Notes under the pieces: generated by a model
Databases searched by the model: none
The model's input: the letters and a program-made list of their open reading frames with translations, nothing else
Told to the model about the DNA's origin: nothing
From: an uncultured Nesterenkonia sp.
GTDB lineage: Bacteria; Actinomycetota; Actinomycetes; Actinomycetales; Micrococcaceae
Length of the DNA stretch: 6,925 nucleotides
Reading direction: 5' to 3'
Assembly (NCBI GenBank): GCA_946221825.1
Contig: CAMINA010000069.1
Coordinates: 1 to 6,925 of the forward strand
Position numbers and translations under genes: made by a program
Shown: positions 1 to 5,413 of the stretch, in pieces
Position numbering within the stretch: the first letter of the stretch is position 1
How the letters are laid out: the number at the start of each line of letters is the position of its first letter

Positions 1-643
1 CCTCGATGAAGTCGGTGGTGGTGATCTCGAAGCCGAGCTTCTGATCATCCTCCAGATCGCCCTTGCCGTAGAGCGGCCCGCGGATGCCCAGGTGTGCGCT
101 GGTGGTCAGGTCGATGAACCCGTCTTCGCTGGCTCGGCGGAAGGGGGTGCCGTGGGTGACCGGGGCGCCGAAGTAGGTGTCCCAGGTGTCCAGGTGGGCA
201 TCGGCGTGCAGCACTGCGATGGGGCCGTGCTTCTCGTACATGGCCTTCAGCAGCGGGTAGGCCACGGTGTGGTCGCCACCGATCATCACGAACCGTCCGG
301 CCTTCTCCAGCAGGCTGACCGCACCCTGGTGGACCTGCTGGATGGCCTCATCCAGATCGAAGGGGTTGGCCACGATGTCGCCGGCGTCGGCGACCTGCTG
401 GACCGCGAAGGGGGAGATGTCCTGCGCGGGGTTGTACGGCCGCAGCAGGCGTGAGGCCTCGCGGACATGGCTGGGGCCGAAGCGGGCGCCCGGACGGTAG
501 CTCACGCCCGAGTCGAAGGGGATGCCGGCCACCGCCACATCAGCGGTGCCGACCTCGTCCAGGCTCGGCAGCAGGGCGTAGGTCGCCTGTCCGGCGAAGC
601 GCGGGGTGGCGCTGCTGTCGCGGGGTCCGATGGGTGCAGTCAT
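1..643 (-). CDS. speB: Agmatinase-type ureohydrolase (arginase family), C-terminal part beyond the left edge
   Basis: This protein likely hydrolyses agmatine to putrescine and urea, or a related guanidino compound, with a two-manganese centre in the cytoplasm. 214 codons are visible from ATG 643. Family marks are the N-terminal stretch PGARFGPSHVR (residues 51-61), the metal-binding GGDHT (122-126) and DAHLD (148-152), and HGTPFRRASEDGFID (164-178), followed by GIRGP (186-190). The second metal motif (SFDxDxxDP in the family) would lie beyond base 1, so the gene is cut by the window and not shown to be broken. The start is chosen because a TAGGTT -10 element ends 7 nt before the ATG, there is no Shine-Dalgarno sequence, and the N-terminus fits the family. 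It diverges from the siderophore uptake operon. Substrate is not decided by what is visible: guanidinobutyrase or another guanidine-releasing hydrolase remains possible. Confidence 0.9.
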   Translation of the reverse strand, partial: MTAPIGPRDSSATPRFAGQATYALLPSLDEVGTADVAVAGIPFDSGVSYRPGARFGPSHVREASRLLRPYNPAQDISPFAVQQVADAGDIVANPFDLDEAIQQVHQGAVSLLEKAGRFVMIGGDHTVAYPLLKAMYEKHGPIAVLHADAHLDTWDTYFGAPVTHGTPFRRASEDGFIDLTTSAHLGIRGPLYGKGDLEDDQKLGFEITTTDFIE

Positions 644-697
644 ATCGATGAACCTAGGTGCTGAGGTCGGCCTGGGCAATACCTGCTGCGATATGAC
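639..697. repeat. 9-bp inverted repeat flanking the ureohydrolase promoter
   Basis: GTCATATCG (639-647) and its exact reverse complement CGATATGAC (689-697) are separated by 41 bp. One arm covers the ureohydrolase start codon; the other lies just upstream of its -35 element. The arrangement would suit a pair of half-sites for an unknown repressor, but a 9-bp match in about 130 bp can arise by chance, so a regulatory role is only a suggestion. Confidence 0.3.
651..679 (-). promoter_or_regulatory. Leaderless promoter of the ureohydrolase gene
   Basis: Read on the minus strand, TTGCCC (674-679) is followed after 17 nt by TAGGTT (651-656), matching the actinobacterial TTGnnn / TAnnnT pattern. 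The -10 ends 7 nt before the ATG at 643, so transcription should begin at or next to the A of the start codon. The absence of a Shine-Dalgarno sequence agrees. The start site is inferred. Confidence 0.6.
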
Positions 698-704
698 ACA
701 CGCC

Positions 705-733
705 TTCTGCCCTCGCAGAACTTAGGGTAGGCT
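705..733 (+). promoter_or_regulatory. Possible promoter of the siderophore uptake operon
   Basis: TAGGCT (728-733), inside the iron box, fits the TAnnnT -10 pattern. The hexamer 17 nt upstream, TTCTGC (705-710), is a poor -35. Transcription would start near 740, giving a leader of about 38 nt. GATACT (740-745) is a weaker alternative -10. Confidence 0.35.
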
Positions 734-740
734 CACCCCG
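722..740 (+). promoter_or_regulatory. DtxR/IdeR-type iron box before the siderophore uptake operon
   Basis: TTAGGGTAGGCTCACCCCG matches 14 of 19 positions of the DtxR/IdeR consensus TTAGGTTAGSCTAACCTAA. The left half and the centre are nearly perfect and the far right end is weak. It lies 38 nt before the GTG of the binding-protein gene and overlaps the likely -10, the usual place for an iron-loaded repressor to block transcription. The downstream gene type (iron-siderophore uptake) supports the call independently. Confidence 0.8.
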
Positions 741-765
741 ATACTTCTGATTCTTGTCATGTAAT

Positions 766-770
766 GGAGG
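766..770 (+). promoter_or_regulatory. Shine-Dalgarno sequence that sets the GTG 778 start
   Basis: GGAGG is followed by 7 nt and then GTG 778. The spacing is ideal. It favours GTG 778 over the upstream in-frame TTG at 754, which would place the ribosome site inside the coding region. Confidence 0.8.
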
Positions 771-777
771 ATGTTTC

Positions 778-1812
778 GTGAGCACACCCCGGGCCCGCAG
801 TGCCCCCACAGTTCGGATCCTCGCCGCGGCGGCAGCTGGAGCAGTGCTGCTCTCGGCCTGCGGCGAAGGCGAAGCCGCAGGACCGGAGGCCGCCGGCGAC
901 GGCGACTTTGAGACCACCACCATCGAGCATGCCCTGGGCGAGGCCGTCATCGAGGAGCAGCCCGAACGTGTGGTGACCCTGGGCCAGGGATCGGCAGAGA
1001 CCGCCATCGCTCTGGGTGTGGTTCCGGTAGGCATGGAGGAGTACGAATGGGGGGCCGATGAGACCGGCCACCTGCCTTGGATCCACGAGGAGGTCACCGA
1101 GCAGGGGGAGGAGCTGCCGGAGCTCTTCACCGGAGGCACCGAGATCGACGTCGAGGCCATCCTGGAGCTCGAGCCCGATGTCATCCTCGCTCCCTGGTCC
1201 GGCATCACGCAGGAGCAGTACGACGTCCTCTCGGACATCGCACCCACTGTGGCCTATCCGGAGCTGCCCTGGACCATCACGTGGGAGGAACAGATCCACA
1301 CAGTCTCTGAGGCTCTGGGGTATGAGGAACGTGCCGATGAGCTCATCGCCGACATCGAGCAGCAGTTCGACGACGCCGCCCAGCCGGAGTGGGAGGAGCA
1401 CACTTTCTCCTTCGTCTATAACGACGGTCCCGGCACCCTCGGCGTCTTCTTCGAGGACGAGCAGCGCGTGGCCATGGTTCGCAAGCTCGGTCTGACGGTG
1501 GACCCGGTGGTGGATGAGATGGGCGAGTACGAGGTCGAGGGCACCGATTCGGCCATGATCGGCCTGGAGAACGCGGACATGCTCGAAGACTCGGATCTGA
1601 TCTTCACCTGGTACTCCGATGACGAGAACCGTGAGGAGATCGAGGCCCAGGATCTCTACTCCTCCATCCCCGCCATCGAGGACGGCGCGGTGGTGGCCCC
1701 ACAGGACAACTCCCTGGTCACCGCGTCCTCGATCATCACCCCGCTGACGGTGCCGTGGGTGATCGAACGCTACGAACCGCTCATCGAAGAGGCCGTTGAG
1801 AACATCGACTAG
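778..1812 (+). CDS. Iron-siderophore ABC transporter substrate-binding lipoprotein
   Basis: This is the extracellular receptor that captures a ferric siderophore and delivers it to the two permeases encoded next. The 344-residue precursor has a charged N-terminus, a hydrophobic segment (about 14-25) and a lipobox LSAC (25-28), so Cys28 should be lipidated and the mature protein anchored outside the membrane. The rest has the class III (TroA/FepB/FecB-like) layout: QPERVVTLGQGSAETAIALG near residues 61-80, then IDVEAILELEPDVILAP (123-139), a long linking helix around 165-200, and a C-terminal lobe ending at WVIERYEPLIEEAV. GTG 778 is chosen for its GGAGG. The mature part is extremely acidic, with 79 Asp/Glu against 7 Lys/Arg, which points to a saline or alkaline habitat. 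An iron box precedes the gene. The particular siderophore cannot be read from the sequence; haem or cobalamin are less likely. Confidence 0.92.
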   Translation: MSTPRARSAPTVRILAAAAAGAVLLSACGEGEAAGPEAAGDGDFETTTIEHALGEAVIEEQPERVVTLGQGSAETAIALGVVPVGMEEYEWGADETGHLPWIHEEVTEQGEELPELFTGGTEIDVEAILELEPDVILAPWSGITQEQYDVLSDIAPTVAYPELPWTITWEEQIHTVSEALGYEERADELIADIEQQFDDAAQPEWEEHTFSFVYNDGPGTLGVFFEDEQRVAMVRKLGLTVDPVVDEMGEYEVEGTDSAMIGLENADMLEDSDLIFTWYSDDENREEIEAQDLYSSIPAIEDGAVVAPQDNSLVTASSIITPLTVPWVIERYEPLIEEAVENID

Positions 1813-2785
1813 AGCTCTCGCCCTGTCCGGGGCGGTGGTGCTGCTGCTGATCGTGGCGGCTCTCAGCCTCACCCTGGGCAGCCGCGAGACGGAGCCCGAG
1901 CGCATGCTGGCCGTCCTCCTGGGGGAGGGCGACCAGTTCATGGAGCAGGTCCTGGCCGCCCGCTGGCCGCGCACCGTCATGGGTGCTGCGGTCGGGGCGG
2001 CCCTGGCCGTCTCCGGGATGCTCATCCAATCAGTGATGCGTAATCCGCTGGGGGAACCGGGGCTGTTGGGCGTGACCATGGGTGCTTCGGCGTCGGTGGT
2101 GACCGCTTCGGCCCTCTTCGGCGCAGCCGGTGGCTTCGCCGCCGTCGGGGCGGCCATGCCCGGAGCCGTCTTGGCCGTGGTCGTGGTGTATCTGCTGGGC
2201 AGCCGTTCCGGCAGCAGCTCAGTGATCCCCCTGATCCTGGCCGGAGCAGTGGTCTCGGCTGTGCTGGGAGCCTACGTCCAAGCGATGATCCTCGCTCGTC
2301 CCGAGGTCTTCGACTCCTACCGCCACTGGGTGGTCGGCTCACTCGCCGGGGCCCGATTCGAGACTCTGTGGGCGGTGCTGCCTGCCCTGCTGATCGGACT
2401 GCTGCTGGCCCTGGCCTCAGTGGGTGGGCTCAACGCTCTCGCTCTCGGGGAGGACCTGGCGGCAGGACTCGGGGTGAAGGTCCGCAGGCTCAGACTCATG
2501 GCCCTGGCGGCTGCCACCCTGCTGGCGGCCGCAGCCACCGCCGCCGTCGGGCCCATCGCCTTCGTCGGGCTGGCCGTGCCGCATCTGGTCCGTGCTCTGG
2601 TGGGCAGCGATCACCGTTGGCAGCTTCCTCTGGCGCTGATCCTGGGTGCAGCCCTGCTGCTGGCCGCAGACGTGGCCGCCCGGATCGTGGCCCGCCCGGA
2701 GGAGCTGATGGTGGGAGTGGTGACCGCCTTCGTCGGCGCGCCCTTCCTGCTGGCGGCCGTACGAAAGGGGAAGGTCCGCGGATGA
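1796..2785 (+). CDS. FecCD-family permease subunit of the iron-siderophore importer (first)
   Basis: This is one half of the membrane channel of a type II (BtuCD-like) importer. It has 329 residues, normal for the family, with repeated hydrophobic segments from residue 10 to the end. Diagnostic stretches are RWPRTVMGAAVGAALAVSG (56-74), QSVMRNPLGEPGLLGV (78-93), WVVGSLAGARF (178-188), GPIAFVGLAVPHLVR (252-266) and RPEELMVGVVTAFVGAPF (300-317). The start is TTG 1796, which overlaps the binding-protein gene by 17 bp. It keeps the short basic N-terminus before the first helix; AAGAGG lies only 3 nt upstream, so translation is probably coupled to the upstream gene. In-frame GTG codons at 1835 and 1838 are possible but would cut into the first membrane segment. 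No stronger start lies between TTG 1796 and the upstream stop in this frame at 1760. Confidence 0.93.
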   Translation: MRTSTRALALSGAVVLLLIVAALSLTLGSRETEPERMLAVLLGEGDQFMEQVLAARWPRTVMGAAVGAALAVSGMLIQSVMRNPLGEPGLLGVTMGASASVVTASALFGAAGGFAAVGAAMPGAVLAVVVVYLLGSRSGSSSVIPLILAGAVVSAVLGAYVQAMILARPEVFDSYRHWVVGSLAGARFETLWAVLPALLIGLLLALASVGGLNALALGEDLAAGLGVKVRRLRLMALAAATLLAAAATAAVGPIAFVGLAVPHLVRALVGSDHRWQLPLALILGAALLLAADVAARIVARPEELMVGVVTAFVGAPFLLAAVRKGKVRG

Positions 2786-3900
2786 GCACGATCGACACGA
2801 CTGCTGCAGACACGACTGTGGGAAACACGACCACCACAGAGGCCACCGCAGAGAGGCCCATCCATGGTGCACGCGTCTTCCGCTGGGGAGAGCGCGTCCG
2901 GCTGCCCTGGCGGGTCCGGAGCGGCTGGGTGCTGGCCGGGCTGACCGCCCTGATCGTCGGTCTGGGGTTGGCCACATTGGCCTGGGGACCCATGGGCGCC
3001 GGGCCGCGGGACCTTCTGGCAGCGCTGCGAGGCGAGGCTGAGGCCACCACGCTCTTCGTCCTGGAGCGGTTGCGGGGCCCACGGGTGCTCACCGCCGTCG
3101 GCGCCGGCGTCGCGCTCGGTCTGGCCGGATCTCTGTTCCAATGCGTGACGCGCAATCCTCTGGGCAGCCCGGACGTCATCGGGCTGGGTGCCGGAGCCGG
3201 GGCCGGCGTCGCGGTGAGCACTCTGCTGTGGCCCGGGATGGTGCCGGCCCCTGTGGGGGCGGTGCTGGGGGCCGGGTTGGCCGTGGCGGTGGTGTGGTGG
3301 TCCACCGGGATGGGTTTCGCCTCGCCCGCCCGGGTGATCATCACCGGCATCGGAGTCTTGGCCATGGCCACAGCGGTCACCCACTACGTGGTGGCGGTGG
3401 CGCTGCGCGACTCCGCCCATGATCTGGCTGCCTACTTGGTGGGATCGTTGGGCACGCGGAACATGGGGCACGTGCTGATCATCGCCGTCTCCCTGGCTGT
3501 GCTGATCCCGCTGGTCTTCCTGGTCAGCCGTCGCCTGCTGCTGATGGACCTGGGTGACGAACTCGCCGAATCTCTGGGCGCGCGGGCGACGGCGACCCGC
3601 ACCTGGGCCATCTTGCTGGCAGTCCTGCTGGCGGCGGCTGCGGTCTCCGTGGCCGGGCCGGTGGCCTTCGTCGCGCTGACCGCACCACATATCGCCCGGA
3701 AGCTGACCCGCGCCCCGGGCTCCAACCTGACGGTCTCAGCCGCCGTGGGCGCCTTCATCCTGGTCAGCGCGGATCTGCTGGTCCAACAGATGCCGGGACT
3801 GGACGGGCTGCCGGTGGGAATCGTCACCGCCGGCGCCGGCGGACTCTACCTGGGCTACCTGCTCCTGTTGGAGTTCCGCCGGACCTCTGGCCAGACCTGA
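2782..3900 (+). CDS. FecCD-family permease subunit of the iron-siderophore importer (second)
   Basis: This is the partner permease, expected to form a heterodimer with the preceding subunit. It has 372 residues. Residues 1-45 are a hydrophilic, presumably cytoplasmic extension, with 10 Thr in the first 26 positions; membrane segments follow from about residue 48. Family stretches are LRGPRVLTAVGAGVALGLAG (97-116), QCVTRNPLGSPDVIGLGAG (120-138), YLVGSLGTRN (218-227), GPVAFVALTAPHIARKL (292-308) and GLPVGIVTAGAGGLYLG (342-358). The start ATG 2782 overlaps the previous stop as ATGA, with GGGGAAGG (2767-2774) 7 nt upstream. The open frame runs farther upstream, but that part is a shadow of the first permease. 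The operon ends here without an ATPase gene. Confidence 0.93.
   Translation: MSTIDTTAADTTVGNTTTTEATAERPIHGARVFRWGERVRLPWRVRSGWVLAGLTALIVGLGLATLAWGPMGAGPRDLLAALRGEAEATTLFVLERLRGPRVLTAVGAGVALGLAGSLFQCVTRNPLGSPDVIGLGAGAGAGVAVSTLLWPGMVPAPVGAVLGAGLAVAVVWWSTGMGFASPARVIITGIGVLAMATAVTHYVVAVALRDSAHDLAAYLVGSLGTRNMGHVLIIAVSLAVLIPLVFLVSRRLLLMDLGDELAESLGARATATRTWAILLAVLLAAAAVSVAGPVAFVALTAPHIARKLTRAPGSNLTVSAAVGAFILVSADLLVQQMPGLDGLPVGIVTAGAGGLYLGYLLLLEFRRTSGQT
2794..2838 (+). repeat. Three 15-bp tandem units encoding a Thr-rich tail
   Basis: Units at 2794-2808, 2809-2823 and 2824-2838 begin GACACGACT, GACACGACT and AACACGACC, with ACACGAC recurring exactly every 15 bp (2795, 2810, 2825). They encode DTTAA, DTTVG and NTTTT at the N-terminus of the second permease. 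The period keeps the frame, so unit gain or loss would be tolerated. Confidence 0.6.
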
Positions 3901-3919
3901 GTCCGCTCAGTTTCAGGTC
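3894..3919. terminator. Possible weak bidirectional terminator between convergent genes
   Basis: GACCTGA (3894-3900) pairs with TCAGGTC (3913-3919) around a 12-nt loop. An alternative hairpin pairs CTGAG (3897-3901) with CTCAG (3906-3910) over a TCCG loop and is followed by TTT. Only 21 nt separate the two converging stop codons, so termination signals must overlap the genes. The stems are short and the T-run is poor. Confidence 0.35.
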
Positions 3920-3921
3920 CC

Positions 3922-5343
3922 TCAGCTCTGGCGGATGATGGAGAGCACCTCGTCGCGGACCTGCTCCATGGTCTGCTGGTCGTGGGCCTCACCGTTGAAC
4001 CGCAGGAAGGGCTCAGTGTTGGAGGGCCGCAGGTTGAACCACCAGGTGCCCTCGACGTCGGAGATGGTCAGCCCGTCCATGCGGGAGACGGTCACCTCAC
4101 GCTCAGCGAAGGCCGCCTCCACCCGCGACGCCGCACCTTCCTTGTCCTCGACCTCAGAGTTGATCTCCCCGGAGGCGAAGTAGGGGTCGTACTCGGCCGC
4201 CAGTTCGGAGAGCGGCTGGTCCTGGCCACCCAACGCGGCCAGCACGTGCATGGCGGCGAGCATGCCGGTGTCCGCGTTGAAGAACTCACGGAAGTAGTAG
4301 TGGGCGGAGTGCTCCCCACCGAAGATCGCTTCCTCCTGGGCCATGACCGCCTTGATGAAGGAGTGGCCCACACGGGTCTCCACGGCGCGGCCCGCCTCCC
4401 GCTCCACCGTCTGCGGGACAGCCTTGGAGGTGATCAGGTTGTGGATGACCACCGGGGTCTCCTCGCCCTCGGCGCGGGCCCGGGCGATCTCACGCTTGGC
4501 CACCAGGGCGGTCACTGCTGAGGGGGTGACCGGGTCGCCCTTCTCATCGATGACGAAGCAGCGGTCGGCGTCGCCGTCGAAGGCCAGGCCGATGTCAGCG
4601 CCGTGCTCCGTCACCGCGGCCTGCAGGTCGCGCAGGTTCTCGGCTTCCAGCGGGTTGGCCGGGTGGTTGGGGAAGGTGCCGTCCAGCTCGAAGTACAGGG
4701 GCACGATCTCCAGGGGGAGGGCGTCCAAGGTGTCATCGCCGAGCACGGCGGGAGTGGTCAGCCCGGACATGCCGTTGGCCGCATCCACCACCACCTTCAG
4801 CGGGCGGATGCCGGAGAGGTCCACCAGGGAGCGCAGGTACTCGGCGTAGGGGGTGAGCATATCGGCTGCATCGACGCGGCCGGTGGTCTCTGCCTGGGGG
4901 AGCGCGGCCGCATCGGTGGCCTGGCCGGCGTCGAGCAGCGCCTGGGCGGCGTCGCGGATCTCCATCAGACCGCTGTCGGCCGAGAGCGGCACAGCGCCGG
5001 CCTTGGACATCTTCATCCCGTTGTACTCGGCCGGGTTGTGGCTGGCGGTGAAGACCACCCCGGGCGCCTGCAAGGTGCCGGAGGCGAAGTAGAGCAGGTC
5101 GGTGGAGATCAGGCCCAGCTGGGTGACATGGGCGCCTCGTGCCGTGGCCCCCTCGGTGAAGGCCTCGGAGAACTCGCTGGAGGAGGGGCGCATGTCCCCT
5201 CCGACCAGGACCTGCTGGCCGGACAGGCCCAGCACGTCGACGAAGGCCGCCCCGACGGCGCGCACAGATTCGGCAGTGATGGTCTCGCCCACGAGTCCAC
5301 GGACGTCATAGGCCTTGAAGGATGCAGACAGATCGATGCTCAC
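3922..5343 (-). CDS. manB: Phosphomannomutase/phosphoglucomutase (alpha-D-phosphohexomutase family)
   Basis: It interconverts hexose 6-phosphate and hexose 1-phosphate through a phosphoserine, supplying mannose-1-P or glucose-1-P for GDP-mannose, glycans and cell-envelope polymers in the cytoplasm. Counting from GTG 5343 (473 residues, a usual length), all four active-site loops are present: TASHNP with catalytic Ser101, the Mg-binding DGDADR (256-261), the sugar-binding GEHSAH (343-348) and the phosphate-binding RPSNTEP (439-445). The start is a judgement: ATG 5352 gives three more residues (MNA), but neither start has a Shine-Dalgarno sequence. A TACGAT -10 element ends 7 nt before GTG 5343 and overlaps the ATG, and the resulting N-terminus VSIDLSASFKAYDVRG fits the family well. 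The gene is convergent with the importer and divergent from the next gene. Mannose versus glucose preference cannot be decided from sequence; GlmM is less likely given TASHNP/GEHSAH. Confidence 0.95.
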   Translation of the reverse strand: MSIDLSASFKAYDVRGLVGETITAESVRAVGAAFVDVLGLSGQQVLVGGDMRPSSSEFSEAFTEGATARGAHVTQLGLISTDLLYFASGTLQAPGVVFTASHNPAEYNGMKMSKAGAVPLSADSGLMEIRDAAQALLDAGQATDAAALPQAETTGRVDAADMLTPYAEYLRSLVDLSGIRPLKVVVDAANGMSGLTTPAVLGDDTLDALPLEIVPLYFELDGTFPNHPANPLEAENLRDLQAAVTEHGADIGLAFDGDADRCFVIDEKGDPVTPSAVTALVAKREIARARAEGEETPVVIHNLITSKAVPQTVEREAGRAVETRVGHSFIKAVMAQEEAIFGGEHSAHYYFREFFNADTGMLAAMHVLAALGGQDQPLSELAAEYDPYFASGEINSEVEDKEGAASRVEAAFAEREVTVSRMDGLTISDVEGTWWFNLRPSNTEPFLRFNGEAHDQQTMEQVRDEVLSIIRQS

Positions 5344-5350
5344 GGCATTC

Positions 5351-5356
5351 ATCGTA
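5351..5356 (-). promoter_or_regulatory. -10 element for a leaderless phosphohexomutase gene
   Basis: On the minus strand TACGAT fits TAnnnT and is followed by 7 nt and then GTG 5343. No recognisable -35 lies 16-18 nt upstream. The element covers the alternative ATG 5352, so if it is used the ATG cannot be the start. Confidence 0.45.
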
Positions 5357-5401
5357 CGGGAACAGGGGCCGCTGGACCGCGCGCTGAGCGCAAGAAACTC
5401 C

Positions 5402-5407
5402 TAGACT
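5402..5407 (+). promoter_or_regulatory. -10 element for the leaderless gene starting at 5414
   Basis: TAGACT fits TAnnnT, and 6 nt later comes ATG 5414, the spacing expected when transcription begins at the start codon. There is no Shine-Dalgarno sequence and no clear -35. This and the opposing element at 5351-5356 share a 70-bp divergent region. Confidence 0.55.
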
Positions 5408-5413
5408 GGGTTC

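Noticed and set aside
754..777. In-frame TTG 754 as start of the binding protein
   Set aside because: It would place the strong GGAGG at 766-770 inside the gene and add an MSCNGGCF stretch before the signal peptide. GTG 778 has ideal spacing.
757..2157. Open frame of 466 codons on the minus strand opposite the importer genes
   Set aside because: It is antisense to a well-supported lipoprotein and permease and has a low-complexity, family-less translation. GC-rich codon bias opens such frames.
2368..2781. Upstream extension of the second permease frame
   Set aside because: The extension lies over the first permease in another frame and reads as Arg/Gly-rich shadow sequence. ATG 2782 with a ribosome site and the ATGA overlap is the natural start.
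2611..3690. Open frame of 359 codons on the minus strand opposite the permeases
   Set aside because: Its His/Gln/Arg-rich translation is typical of a complement shadow of hydrophobic permease codons.
3901..3921. Room for an unannotated ATPase or small gene after the second permease
   Set aside because: Only 21 bases separate the two converging stop codons, and the minus-strand gene that follows is fully explained.
5381..5391. Small palindrome GCGC-TGA-GCGC between the divergent promoters
   Set aside because: A 4-bp arm of pure GC in GC-rich DNA is expected by chance. It is not enough to call an operator.
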